Assembly (NCBI RefSeq): GCF_022581195.2
Contig: NC_061456.1
Coordinates: forward strand, 9,798,501 to 9,862,500
DNA: 64,000 bases
From: Helicoverpa zea
Taxonomy: Eukaryota; Arthropoda; Insecta; Lepidoptera; Noctuidae
Direction of reading: 5' to 3'
Below are positions 13,101 to 28,100 of this stretch, in pieces; within the stretch, counting starts at the first letter, position 1, and each line of letters begins with the position of its first letter. The notes beneath the pieces were generated by a model. That model saw only the letters and a list, made by a program, of their open reading frames with translations. It was not told the DNA's origin and did no database searches. The position numbers were made by a program, and so were the translations under genes.

Positions 13101-16100
13101 GATTGTACCAGTTTAGTTTTTATGACGATCCGGTACATATAGGTAGTGCATTGTTCCGTTATAACAAAATCCCATTTTCCTACATCGACTTCCGCGACAT
13201 TGTATATTTTAATTTTAGAAAAAATACATCGTAGTCCAAAAAATCTTGTACGTCGTTTATAAACAATTCCAGCTCAGAATAGTTCACGTAAGTAGGTAGA
13301 CAATGCTTGCTTAGCTATTAATACGCCTAGGCATGTCGCAAGATGTTTTATTTTTAGATCAACTAATAATAGAACGGTAATAAATTAACTCACACAGCGT
13401 TTAAACTTAATTGGTTATGCAACATTTGTGTTTTACGCTAGATTACTCATCTATGTGATTAGTTGAATGTATGCTAACTAAGCTGCTATTAAAATATGTA
13501 TCATGAGGTGATAGCTCTCACCCAGGCATGTGAAAACTTCCTTCCGAGATTGTGACAAAAGTCATACGTGTCTATTATTACCTACTTGGCATCATCAATC
13601 AATCACCTGGGCGGGCGGCGCGGGGCGGCAGTGGGCGGCGCGTACCTGGCCGCGCGCCGCTCGCCCCGCGCGCCTGCGCCAGTCTGCGCGCGCGCTCCGA
13701 TGAGCGACCCCGGGTGTCGCACGTCCGTGATTTAGCGCGCCATTATGCCTCTGTTTTCCGAACACATCGCAAACATGTATTACGGGTCATCATCCCCTTA
13801 CACATCTGCCTACAACTATGGAAGTTCAGTTTCGCCATTAGGAACGTCTTACAGTGCTTCGTACCTCAATCCTGGAAGCAATTACAGTAATCACTCGTCT
13901 CTCAGTAGCTACTCTCGTGCACCATTATCATCAAGATGGATTACCAGTGCAGGAAGAAATTACTCACCGATGCTCACCACTATCTCCGAGCGGGGATCTG
14001 CGAGTCCCGTTCGAATACACAGCCCGAGAAGGATACCAATTTCGTCTAGAACTTACGGTACTCCGAACTATACGCCGCGTCCTGTAAATATAAACACAGC
14101 TGATATCGATGTTTCCAGAGATAGATACAGGCATAAAGTGGAGGCTTCTACGCCTCCCTCACCTCCTAAGCCTGAAACAGAGCAGCCAAAAGAGGATGCC
14201 AATAATGATAGTGAAAGTGGTCCGTTCATGCCCAGAGTTGATGGCAAACCTGAAACCGGAATTGACTCTTCGCCGGGGGTCGAAAGGAGTACAATAAAAC
14301 GCGGAAGAACAGTGGTAAGACTTTATACTATTAAGAGAAATTCTCCGCGTAAACCCAATGAGGAACAAGCTTCTGAGGTTACGCAAGACCAAGAAGGTGA
14401 ACAAGAAGTAAACGAAGAAAATAAAACAGATGACAAAGAGTTTATGAAGTGGAGGGAAAAGCTTTCTGACGATCTGACGTATAAAGACAAAAAAGAAAAG
14501 AAAACATTGGGAGCAAAACTTGTAGAAAAATTCCATGTCAAGGATGAAAATGTGTCGGGAATACCCAGCAAGGTACAAAGAAAGGAAGCAGGTAATTCTC
14601 AAAGCTTGCCGGCAACTCCATTGCCAAAACCTGTTTTGGTTGATAACATCTATTTAGACAGAAGATGTTCAATGGAGCTTTTGGCGGAACAAGCCAATCT
14701 ATTAGATTCTTTAATCAGGAGTGAAAACCTTAGCACTGCAACTTTAGATTTAACCAAAGTTGGTGTTAATGATGATGCTAAAAGGAACTTGGAGTCATTC
14801 GAGTCAAATAAAAGACGAAAACAGGACAACTTACAAAACCCTTTAAAAACTACAAAATCTGACCATTCACTACATGATAGTCTAAAATCACACAAGGATG
14901 TCAGAGATCCAAGAAACTTTTCAAAAAGGCGTAGCATTAGAAAATCCTCCTCAGGCAGTAGCATTCGCAGATTAGATTCTATCACCGAATTTCCAAAAGA
15001 ACAAGGGAATATAGATTTGCCTGCAATAGAAGAAATCAGATTATCAGTAAAAAAACTAGATGACAAGAAACAAAGGCCTAAGCCTAAATTAAAAACCAAA
15101 ATAACGTCCTCTGTAGAAGTAATTGAGTCTCCCGCGAGCCCGCTTAAGTTTAGGGTTGAAAATGTTACTGTAGAAGAAAAACCACGTATCCCAAAGAAAG
15201 AAATAGTATACAGCAGTGAAGTGGAACAAACATTACACTCGCGATTGGAAAATGATCATACCAAACTAAAAACAATCGGTAAAAAGAATTCTGTAAATGA
15301 ACTTGACTCCCCTGAGCCAGACGACGGAAATTTCTGGAATAAAATAGGCAAAAGAGAAACAGTTTACTTAGTGAAAAGAAAACAAAACTTAGAAGAAGCT
15401 AAAGAAAAACAACGTGCCTTATTCTGGTTCCCAGAGGAAGAAGAGACTTCAAACATTGAAGAAGCAAAAGATAATGTCAATGAATCCAATGTTAATCTAG
15501 AAGGTATCACGTCTTTAGCTGATGCTAAAGTCGAAAAAGAAAAAGAAGAAGATCATATGAAGGTGCAGGAAATGCAGTCACTAAAGAAAAATGAAGAAGT
15601 GAATCAAAGTAATGTAAAATTAGATTCCACGCCAGAAATAAGCGCCAACATAAAGAATGAAGAACCAAAAGAAGTAGTTGATGAAAGTAATATAGATGAA
15701 GCTAAAATGATACATGAGTTTACTGAAGAAGTGAATCATGAGATAGTGCAAGACACAACAAAGTTAGCTCAGGAAATTGGAATACACGGAAACGATACAT
15801 CCTCCACTAAAGTATCATCTGATTCCAATGAATGTAAAAATATCGGGAAAAGTGCATCACTGGATAATATTGATGAAAACAAAGTTAAAAAACCCAGTCA
15901 AAAGAAAACAAAATCAGAAAAATTAAAGAAAGTTTTGAAAAAGGAAAATAAAACCGATTTAAAATCTCTTCAAACCGCACTTCCGAAGCCCAGTCCAAAA
16001 ACTGATATTACTAAACCCCAGGTAAAGTCAGAAGATATAGAAGTCGACAACGTAACGGTACAAGGAAATGAAGTTGTGTTAGAGAAACCCAAAAATTCTA

Positions 16101-19100
16101 CACAAAATACAATCGACGGACTTGTCACGGTACCTGCAATAAATGGCCCTGAATTGCACAAACAAACAACACAGCAGGACGCAAAGGATAAGGAATTGAC
16201 AACGAATATTATTAACAGCGTCGCATCATTAGAACCCACATCTTCCGATACTTTACCCATCAATGCTGCAGCAACTAAAATTGATACAAGTTCACCTGAA
16301 CATAAACCTATTGATAACTTAGCAACAAGTGAAAATAAAATCGATTTGTCTCAAGTTAATAATATAAACAATAAAGCCCTGATTAACACCAAAGAAGATA
16401 ACGTTGAACCTTCAACGAGCAAAGGACCCTGCACTTGCACATGTGGAAATAATATTGACCAAAAGGTTCCGAGCGCCAAATCGTCCAATTCAAATAAAAA
16501 TTCAAAAACTCCTGCAAAAAGTTCTCCCGTAGCTAAGACGAAAGCTCAATCATCAGGAAAAAGTAATATTACTAAGAGTGACAAGACTGACGATAAAAAT
16601 ATTTCTACTTTAAACAATGTAGAACCAAAGATCCCATCAAGCAATGGTGCATCTGAACTGGCAAATATACCATCAGAGGGATCGGTAAGCGTTGCACCCA
16701 GCTCACAAGAGGATATCAAATCGGAGAGTGTTCCTGATAAACTAGTAGCATTAGAGTCACAAAACATTCCAAATGAAGAAATTGAAGCAAGAGTACAAAC
16801 TGAACAAAAGACAGGAGAGGAAAATAAGGCTGAAAATATTGTTCAAAAAGACGAAAAACCAGAAACTTCGAATCAAATTGTAGTCAATACACCAGTTATA
16901 ACCAAAAGACCAGTGAAAGAAGAAAAAGCCCTGAGACCTTTAATAGCAACTCCTCGTCCATTGCAGAAAAAAGCTCCTCAAGTGATTCATTCGTCAGATT
17001 CATCTGATTCCTCTTCAGAAGAGGAATCCTCAGACGAAGACGACGACGATGATGATTCGGATGCTAGTGAAGCTTCAGCCGAGTTCTATGAGTGTGAAAA
17101 TAATCCAGATGGAAGAACCTCTACGGGCTCCAATGATTCTGGCTTCGATTCTTCAGCACCGGCATCGCCTGCAACGTTTTCACAAATTAAGAAAGGTAAT
17201 TACTTAGCATTATCAATCTAGGGACCTACACATTAATATTAACAGGACTCATTTGTATATAGTAGTCACATAAACTAATTTTCCACTAAAACGATAGGAA
17301 ACTCTGCACGTCTGCTTTTGCACGGCTTTCAGCGTATGAGTTGTGGCATGTCTGCAGAGATGTACAGAAACCTTTACAAAGCCTAGAGCCACGCCACAAT
17401 TGGTAGTTAATCTGTTTTAGACTGTGATGTAAACTGCCACCGAAAGTGTGAAAAATTGACAGCGAATTTGTGCGGAGTGAACCAGCGCCTATTGGTGGAA
17501 GCTTTGGCATCGAGAACTGCATCAAGAAAAGGTGGGTAGATACTCAAAATAGGAACATAATAATGTCTGAATGATATCAGCGATTTTTATTTTATCAACG
17601 AACGAAACTAAACATACCAATGTGAGCGTCATTGCTACGTCAGTAGTTCAGCCCAAAATAAAGCAATTTTATTGGCTTGCTATCTAACTTCTGTTTCAGT
17701 TATTATTAGGTAGGCATTTATTGACCCGACTACATTTTTTGCTAGGGTTCACAACAATGTAACATTTATACGGTAATTCAAACAAGAAATTAGGATTAAC
17801 TACATTCTAAAAGCTAAATGCGTATTGGAATACTAATTTGTTATCCTCGTTCAAACTATCATATATTTCTGATAATGTCAATTACTGTGCACTTATAGAA
17901 TAGTAAACTTATTGTACGTATTTGTTTATGTTCTTGTGTACATTGTGGCGTGGGTGTGCGATGTGTCTGGCAAGAAGCCACCATTTGCTCACCTGTACAA
18001 AATTAATAGAAACAATTGCAGCCACAATTAACATAAAGAGGGAGTTGACATTACATTAAGTACCTAAATACCAAATCCTTTATAACAGTTGTATGCATGT
18101 TGAGGCCAATTGCTACGTCTGTAATAGTCACGTCAGAGAATTGTTAGCCCAGTTACAGTCGTGCAATAATATCAGGACGAAAAAGCATAAAACCATAGCT
18201 CACGTCTTTTTGGAAGTCTTGATTCTTAATAATAGAGACAAACCATTAAGTACAAAAAGTGCGTACAAAAAGCGTTAAGCACGCTAGTATACCAGGTAGG
18301 TCTATTTCGAAAATGAATAAGAACGCAATGAACAATTGTTATACGAAACAATCTGTCTGCCAATCACCTGATTGTCATAAATCTTGTATGACCCCAACAA
18401 CCTCAAATGGAAATTTCTTCCGAATATAGCAAATGTATGAATGAAGGATCATTCTACTTGATCAGTCATCGACGCTGTGGCGTATGATGATAGATGCCAG
18501 CGCGTGTCTGCGCTCTCGTGACTAACGGATCAATAGATCCGTCGATCGTCGATTAATTGGCTAACTTCTCTGCAAACGTCACTGCATGATTTGTATTTCC
18601 AACCAACCAGCGTGTGGCATTTAATATTCTAAATAAAAACAAATAAATTATAAGAAAATAAACAAAAAAGAATATTTGAAAGCATTTCTTTAAATAGCGT
18701 GAAATTTTAAGTGCATCAGGATTAGGTGTAAATTTTGTTTTGTTTTTATCTCTTGCATGTAAATAAAAAGAACATTAATTATATTAAAATATTTAATGTT
18801 TGTCTTTACACCAAGTTGTGACGTACCTATTTTCTTCTTTTCATAACCTACACAAGATAATATTATGCACAATATTTGTGTCAACCTATAAAATATTTTG
18901 AACTAAATACATTTACCTACTATTTTACTTTGATTATATATATGTCTAGATGTAGCGTCGAGTGCGCGCAAGCGTGGAAAAAAATGTCGATGAACTGCTC
19001 ATCGACAGGAGCTTTCCTGTCAATCAGAACAGATCGTGCCGCTTAACTGTCAAAACGTATTACGCGCGCTAACTAAAATACAAATAACAGAGATAAAATG

Positions 19101-22100
19101 ACGACATGTGCAATTAAAGTCTGCCGGAATTATAAAGGAAGGCTAAAAAGTGCAAATAACATCTCCTATCATCGGTAACTGACCCAGAAAATAAATAATT
19201 GTTTTTTGTAATTATGTTTACTAAATCACGCCATATTGCATCAGTGTTGCCAGTTTATGTTTTTCATTTTCCCAACTTCACGTGTTTATGTTATGTATAA
19301 AGGATATTTTTTTAAGCATTGCGCAAAAAAATAATAGGTATAATTTCCATTTTATTGCTCGGATAGACATTTTCTGATTCTCCAAAATATTATCTACTAT
19401 TATTTGATTACTAAATGATGGTCATCAACGTAACATCATTTTTTTTTAGTATTCCAAGTAATCCTCTTGTTAGGAGTCAGTGGATAGACCGCATTAAAAA
19501 AACCGCGGTGATGCTATGTGGACACCAACAAAAATACCGTAGTGTGTTCCGATCACTTCCGCAGCAAGGACATGAGTACTGTCGACAAAATGGAGCGCCG
19601 AAGACTTACAAAAGGAGCAGTGCCAAGCAAGGTTCAATTTTCTATAAAGTTATAGTTAAACCGAATAACACTACGTATACAAACTTGTTTAATTAGTCTA
19701 TTTTTTTTTTCATTATTTATGGGAGAATCGTAGAAGCTGGTATCATTATTTACGTCAACTCGCGGGGTAAAATGACACCTACACGCACACATGCATAACA
19801 ATTTTGTCTCTGCTTCTTTGTTGGGATTGTATGGTGACACTCCATCTAGACATATATATAATCAAAGCTATTTTATTATCTTTGTTTACATATTTTGTGT
19901 GTGTGTCAACTATGTGGTCTATTACAATAATTTTATACTGAATTCTCGGAGAAAGTCACATTTATCATAATTTTGAGAACTAAATCGGGTTGAGCGACCT
20001 GAGTTGGGATACAACAAAGGGGTTGTTTTATTCAGCTGATAGAAAATGTGTTTTTATTTGTTAACAAATGTAATCCAGAGCAATTTGATTGTGATTGGTG
20101 CGCACAGGTGCCGAGGCTGCCGGAACGTCGGGTGCGGCGCCCGCGCACGGCAATAACACAGACATCCTAGAACAGGAGCTTGGTGAGACACGTTGTACTA
20201 CAAACTACGAGTTTTGACTGCTTGCTTGTTTATTTGTGAGATGTTTCTTCTAGAACATATTAGATAAATATGAGTGTTATACTTGTAGTGTATCTAGTAC
20301 CTACCAACTAAATTCTGCTTGCAGCTACTAATTAACACAGTTTCCTTAGTCATCATCATGGTCTCTTTTCAAGTAATAACTATACATAAATCACGTCACC
20401 AAAAACTTCTGAGGAAAGAATAAAGGACTTCTTGGCTCATCATTAAAGAAATAAACTATAAGATGATAGTTTTAAACGTTTAAGTATGTGTTGTTCAATC
20501 AAGAATCATCAAAGGTGTGGGTCAGAATCATTCCCGTTCATCTTTCAAACACTCCAGTCAATAAATTGTATTAGGAGGAACACTATATTATAAACACGGA
20601 CATTGGCACGATTGGCAAAAAATCTAATTGTATTCTTATTTCGAACACGGCTATAAATATCTGCGCAGAAGCCGGCAGGACTTTCGCTGAAATCAGAGTG
20701 CAGGCCCACGGCCCACTTCGGTATGTTCCGCATTCCAGTCCACGACTCACAACTTATCACTGTGGAAATTGTGTAATACGCACACTGTTATATCACTTCC
20801 AGATTTAATTAATAAATGGTTCGCTGCCACCGAACGGCTGTGCTAACGTCACATGACCACAAAGATTTATGAGATTTATGGCTCCTCATTTCTTACTGTG
20901 AAAAGGAACTCTTTGAAACAAGCAAAGGTGGTCGGTATTAGTTTTTCTAGAAAAGAACAATGTAAATATACAAAATCTTTCCGTGAATTTCATGCAATGC
21001 ATGACTAAACAGGAAAATTGGAAACTCTGAGAACTTAAAGACGGACAAATGATTTATTTCTAATCAAGCGAGACTTGCCAAGTTCTGACACCACAAAAGG
21101 AACATTAATTTTACAAATTGATGACTCTAACACTGAAAATGAAACGCGTAATTCTGCTTCGAAATTAATAAAAAAAATCTTCCGTGAGGCCCGGTAAGGC
21201 AAGTGAAGTAAATATTCAGAGGAGTCTCTTTCATCTATGACACAATAATATTCCGTTTCTTTTCATGAAACGGAACTTATCGATAAAACGTTTAAAAATA
21301 AATAAATAGAGAACAAAAATAAAACATCAGGTACATGTATCCTACGCTTTCCTACTTATAAATGAAGATGGCCGAATGAAAATTATTAAAACTGTTTGTT
21401 TATAAGGTAAACGCGGGTGAAGTCGTCATGCCCCAATAGTCGTCAATTAATTTAAAAACTCTTATTTATTTTTTCTATTGAACTTAAAATGGGCCGGTTT
21501 ATATGTCAACATATTGTTGATAACATATTGCACAATTGAAATGACAATACGGGGTTTTAACAGTCATGGCATCGGAGATATGTTAGTCGAAACGTGTGTG
21601 CCCTAACAAAATCGTTTTTTAGTGAAGTTCAGCTGTCAAAAGTGAAGCTCAGCACGTTGTTTTGTGTTTTGATTTACATAACTCCAGTGGGGTCTGTGGT
21701 ATGTTTCTTTGTTTAATTGGATAGTTAAGTTTATTTGCTAACGATGTAATATGCAATTTGGAATACTTTTAACATAGAAGATATATTTTTTTAATGTGAC
21801 ATCTATTGGTACTTTAAAACTCCCATTTGACCCAAAACTCGTCAATTTTAGAATTATTATGACGACTACTGGGACATGCTCAAAAGTTGCACCTAAACTC
21901 ATCATAATGAGGTTATTTTGTGTTTTACAGTACAAAATGCGAATAAATAACTAATATCGGGACTCTTACAAAATTGTTAACTCTCTAGAACAAACATATT
22001 TTAGGTTTAGACTATATTTGTTGATAAAACTGTGTTTGACTTGACTGTTCTTACACTATGCTTTTTGTTCGAAATAACTGCACGTCGTCACACGTCTCCC

Positions 22101-25100
22101 TAACGTATCTTAATAGCGCCTGTATAAAAATTATGTCATTCAACTAGCTAACTGTTTTGATGCAAAAAACTTTAAAATCAGTCTTAATACTAAGATGACA
22201 TAGCTTCTAGCGATGTCACTTCTTTGCTTGTCGTATTCGATATTGATGGGTAAAGAGTAATCTTAAGTAAGATTTTTTTATTTAAAATTGTATGTACCTA
22301 GTGATTGCATGATCGTAATTTTAATAGCAGATCATGACTGTAAGAAACTACAAGCAAGAGGGCCTTTTAAAAGTCATAGAAGCTGTTTAGAATAGAATAA
22401 TGAAATTCTAAACCGCCGTGGAACGCCGGCTTAGAATTGCGTTCTCCCAAATCATCCCGTGGGTGTCGTAAGAGGCGACTAAGGGACAAACCGGAGGTCG
22501 GGCAGCAGCGTCCTCCGTGTACCGCACACCCTCACTGCGATCGCCAACCCGCCTGCCAAGCGTGGCGATTAACGGCAAATTATGATTATGATAGGCACAG
22601 AAACCAGGCCCCCAATCCCCGGCAGCTTCACTATCCCTGGCGCGGGTAGCGGTCAAGGTAACGGCGGAGCAGGGGGTGCTAAGAATCCCCGGAAGAGATC
22701 CGGCTACCCACCACCACGACGATTGGCCCTGGTAACACACAACATACGCACATTGAGGACTGACGAAAGGATCTGCTAGCTGGAAGAGGAGTTGAGCAAG
22801 TTACATTGGGACTTTATAGGGTTATGCGAAGTCCGTAGAGAGGGAGACGACACCGTAACCCTGCAGTCTGGTAACTTGCTCTACTACCGGGAGGGCGACC
22901 AATAGTCCCAAGGTGGTGTCGGGTTTCTCGTTCACAAGTCCCTCGTGAGTAACATAACAACCATCGACAGTGTGTCGAACAGGGTGGTATACCTAATACT
23001 GAGAATATCCGAAAGATATTCGCTGAAGGTCATTCAGGTGTACGCACCGACCTCGTCACACTCCGATGATGAGGTGGAGACTATGAGGACGTAAGTAGAA
23101 CCATACATAGTTCCAAAACCCACTTCACTGTTGCTATGGGGGACTTTAATGCTAAGTTGGGAAAGAATAGCGGTGATGAGTTGAGAGTGGGGCAATTTGG
23201 GTATAGGCAACGGAACCCTAGGGGACAGAGGCTGGCCGACTTTCTGGAGAAAAAGGGACTCTTCATGATGAACTCTTTCTTCCAGAAGCCGCCTCACAGG
23301 AAATGGACCTGGTTATGTCCCGATGGTTTCATGAAAAACGAGATAGACTTCTTCATTTTTCAATTATTCACCGACAAGAAACGAGTATTCAGCGACGTCT
23401 CTGTGATCAATAGGGTAAAAATCGGTAGCGATCACCGAATCGTAAGAGCCTAATTAACTAATTGATGTTATACTTGAAAGGTCCAGTCTGATGAAGTCTA
23501 CGCTCCGACCTACTCGGTCCCATATTCAAAACCCAGAAAGCTTTCAACTCGAGCTCTCTAATCGCTTTGCTTGCCTTGAGAACCTAGCATCAGTGGACGG
23601 GATCAACGACGGGCTAGTGGAAACTGTCCGCACGGTAGGGTCTAAGTTTTTTAGACCCTGCCGTAAAGATAAACCTCAAAAACTGACCGACCAAACCTTA
23701 AACCTCATGGCTGAACGACGCTTGCTACGGTTGCAGTCTTCCAGCGACGCGAAGTCATAAAGGCAGTTTAATAGACAAATATCCAAGTCCTTGCGACACG
23801 ATCTGCGTCTCTTTGATACAAATCGTGTTAAAGAGACCATACAGCGAAACCAAGGCTCGACACCTTCAAGCTCCTGGAATGGGAAGGACTTGGCATCAAC
23901 ATCAACGGCGAATACATCACTCACCTTCGCTTCGGTTTGCCGATGACATTGTAGTCATAGCAAAATCGATGGAGGAACTCAGTATGATGCTCGATGGCCT
24001 CGACCGAGTTTCACAACGGGTGGGCCTGAAAATGAACAAGGACAAGACGAAAATTATGTCAAATGTCCATGTGTGTTGAGCCCACCCCGGTCTCTGTTGG
24101 AAGCTCGGTAAGTTATTGACTCAAATATCTACCTAGGACAAGTAGTCCAATTAGGTAGGTCCAACTTCGAGAAAGGGGCCAACCGCCGAATTCAACTCGG
24201 CTGGACAGCGTTCGGGAAACTACGCAATATCTTTTCGTCCGACATACCTCACTGCCTCAAGACAAAAGTCAATCAATGTGTGTTACCAGTGATGACTTAC
24301 GGCACCGTAACGTGGTCTCTCACTATCGGCCTCATCTCAAAGCTCAAAGTCGCTCAACGAACTATGGAGAGGGCTATGCTCGGGGTTTCTCTACGTGATC
24401 GGATCCGAAATGACGAGATCCGTAGACGAACTAAAGTCACCGATATAGCCCACCGGATTAGCAATTTGAAGTGGCTATGGGCAGGCCATATAGCTCGCAG
24501 ACCAGATGGCCGATGGGGTCGAAGAGTGCTGGAGTGGCGACCACGGACTAATAAGCGCACGCAGCGTAGGACGTCCACCATCAAGGTGGACAGACGACCT
24601 TATAAAGGTCGCCGGAAGACGCTGGATGCAGGTCGCCTCCAACAGGTATCATCTGTGGAGGGGGAGGCCTATGATCAGCAGTAGACGTCCTATGGCTGAG
24701 ATGATGATAAATGAATGTGGCGTTTATTTCTTGCGAAAACTGATTATTTCATTGTACAATTTAAATATTTGAATAATATTATTTTACTCCTGATATAATT
24801 ATTTTGCTCGTGCCACATATGCCCATGACTGCACGGTTATTATGATTAAGAAATATATTTCACACACATTACATATTTTATAGACTTAATTTTGTGATTC
24901 CAAGCGTTTGATAGTTAGGAATATAAATTAAAATGCAACTATGTATCTGTTTTATTGAATACCTGCTCTTCTAACAGATTATGACGTACTATTCTAAATA
25001 GGGATTTGATTTTCTGTTTATCTACTTTTCAAAGGCACAAGTATGCTTAACAAATTCAACCACAAAAAAATGTACATAACTTGAACTTTATGTTCAAGAG

Positions 25101-28100
25101 CAGAGAGTTTACATTAGCATTAAAAGTTGACGAGTACTGGGAATATTTGACGAGTATCCGTACAAACCAGACGACTATTGGTACAAATCGCTCTTTTTTT
25201 ACTTTTGCCTTAATAAGTACATAAACCCATCAAAATGATTAAAAAATCATTAGTTACTTAGAATAACGAATAAATACTCTATCACGTCATGCAAAAATTT
25301 TCATTTTCTATTGAATATTTAACATACAGTAGCGCTTCAAAGTCGGTGATTTCCGAAATCCGACGAGTATCGGTACGTTTACCTTACGACTGTTTCGAAT
25401 TGCAAATTAAAAAAGAGATTTACAGAGAAATAGAGCATAAACAAAAAGAGATTGGTGCCTCTTGAATTATTGGTTATGGGCGCATGTTTATTTATATAAA
25501 ATGGGTTATGTTATAACGAGGTTCGTAATATATTGGATTCTGATATAATGATGATGTGATGCGTATGTTTAATTTTACGGGAGGTAATATAGACACATCA
25601 GACTTTTAAATTATCTATTAGCTACTTGTATGCAGTAAATATTTTCTTTATTAATGGTAGGTATAATTTTTTTCTGAAAAAGAAACTAGGAACTTTAAAT
25701 AATTAACATCTTAAAAACATTGCAGGAACTGCCATGCTCTGGTAATCCGAAGTCCTTTGTAGCCTTTAAATAAAATGCTACAACATCAAATACGTAACAT
25801 AAAGAAGATTTTAAAATAATGTTTACCTAACGAATTAGTTTACCTTTTTGATTCTCCTATAAAGTACTTACCTATTGCCCCTATCTGCCTTGGTCATGCT
25901 TTCTAAATAAGTAGTTTTTATTTATCTCGTAATTACTTTGTATCCTTCTTTCAACCGTTTTTTAAACGCTCAACAAAAAAATCTTGTTTCTGGCTGACCG
26001 CTTTATTTTTAAATAATATTGACAAAGAAGAATAGCAGCAGCTGCCCCATTATAAATCTTTGTGAAATATATCAAAATAAAAATACGAATCTCATTATGG
26101 AAGACTGGAGTTTTTTCCCGGCGAGATCTCGTGATAACCACCGAATTAACCGCGACGACCTTGATATTGCTTCGTCTGAGCAAATATTTTTAGCGACGCG
26201 ATCTCATACGAGGTGAAAGAGAATTAATATATCGCACACGCTGCTTTAATTATGTCATACTACTATATCGCAACGTAAACATCCATGAACTTGAATTATA
26301 TTGTAACAACGACCCGTTCACGCATACTGTATTTATGCGTTCAATGAAATGACATCCTCATTTCTCTAAGGATGTAGCATTAAAGAGCAAAGGTGGACTT
26401 CCAAGTAAGGAGGTTGAACCACAGGATAGATTACCATCTTCAGGAAAGCAGCTTTTTCAGATACTAAGGACAGTTGTAGCATCAATGACCTGTGAGCTAT
26501 TTCATCAAGCCTTGTAATGAGACAAATCCAGAATTATTTTTGGTAAAATCTCCTACTACGCTAAACATTCGATATTCCAAATTAAAAGCATTTGTAATTC
26601 ATCGCATAATCAAAAGTTTCAGATGACAGAAATGAAGTCACACCTAAGAGTATCCTGTTTAGGTAGGTACCATTTCGTTCCGGAAGCATAAAACGAATAA
26701 TATTATATAGTCAATTTTTACATATAATATTTAGCTTTACAACTTTGTGTAGATACAAAATCCACACAAAATCTTGAGTGGACACAATAAATTAACTTTT
26801 AACGATCAAAGCTGTCATCAACATTTTGTATTTCCAGCCAGACGGATTATTAATTTTACGACTAAATAAATAAGGCTTATTTCATATTTTTATGCGTATG
26901 ATGAACGCCAAATAGGCAAAGTGACCGTGTCGGCTGTCGCACTCTCAGTGTCATTCGATAAGGATCGGTTAGTGGCCCTAATGGCTTCACCAAAGGATGT
27001 TTACAGATGTGTATCGGAACAGTTGTAAATGCCAACGCGCTCGTGCCAATACATTTAAAACATTAGAAACCATATCCTCTGTAATGCAAGAACAATAAGT
27101 AAGGCCTGAAGAAAACACGAATTTATAAAATGTAAACAAATATCATGTGGGGTGGTAATTAACTTTCATTTTCAGTAGGTACAAGTTTTCTGGCAAGATA
27201 TAGAGGTCGGGCGACTCCTATATTTCCTCGTAATACAAAGTGGTATCATTCTGGTTCATTATTACACTTGGGACTAAGGACACACTTTCACTCGAAACGA
27301 CCCACACCGTATTTAAAAATAATAACAGAGTTTGCAAACAATTCGTTTATTTTATCTTTTGTGTCGCCATAATTGTTTATTTTGTCTGTTTAAAGTATAG
27401 AGGGAAATTGTTGTTTGAATCTAAATACAATTCGAACTATTGTAGCTCGGACACATAGTCCACTTTTAACATCGGGAACACTGTATTTCGTAACGGCTGC
27501 CAAAATAGACAGTGCTTGAGGCTCTGTCTGACGCTTTTGTTTAATTTAAAAAGTATTATTTGCATATTTGTTGTTTCACTTCTTTTATAGGGAACTATTT
27601 CAATTTTCCAATGATAATATGTGTCTTTTATAGGGCCGTGATTAATGTATGCCTAATATCATCAAAATTCGTTCAATTAGATACAGGCAAATGCTTTTTA
27701 ATTATGAATGTAAACTATCCTACTTTTTCTTCTATGCTTACTACCTAGTATCTATCTCCCTATATGTTTCTACCAAAAATGAACTTTTATATAAGTTTTG
27801 GACGGTTCATTTGTCTTTCTCAGAGCAATCCACTGCCTACGACATCTTTAGGAAGACGGGTCGGTTCACTCCCCCCGCGCGGTCTATTCCTCGCTTCAGG
27901 AAATATACCGTTGAAGACTTCCAGTTTATCAAGGTGTTGGGCAAAGGCAGTTTCGGAAAAGTAAGTATCTAAGTCATAGAATGTTTTTTTTTTTTTGCAA
28001 AAAAATTCTCGGGGATTTTCCACAACATTGATTGGCTGGGGTATCAGTAAGCAATTAGCATTGTTTTCTCTCGTTGACCCGAATCCGGCACAGATGAGGC

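Larger units (their letters stand above)
9324..13744 (+). other. Pkcdelta intron before the giant exon
   Basis: Intron of the short form running over the giant exon to 17420. The 4.4 kb shown here holds an inverted Helitron-like pair (10599-10871), a CTACG-rich patch (11430-11520) and the CpG block at 13590-13740. Otherwise AT-rich with no coding signal. Confidence 0.6.

Noticed and set aside
14159..15099. Minus-strand open frames over the giant exon
   Set aside because: Antisense shadows of a Lys/Glu-rich coding exon; composition explains the lack of stops.
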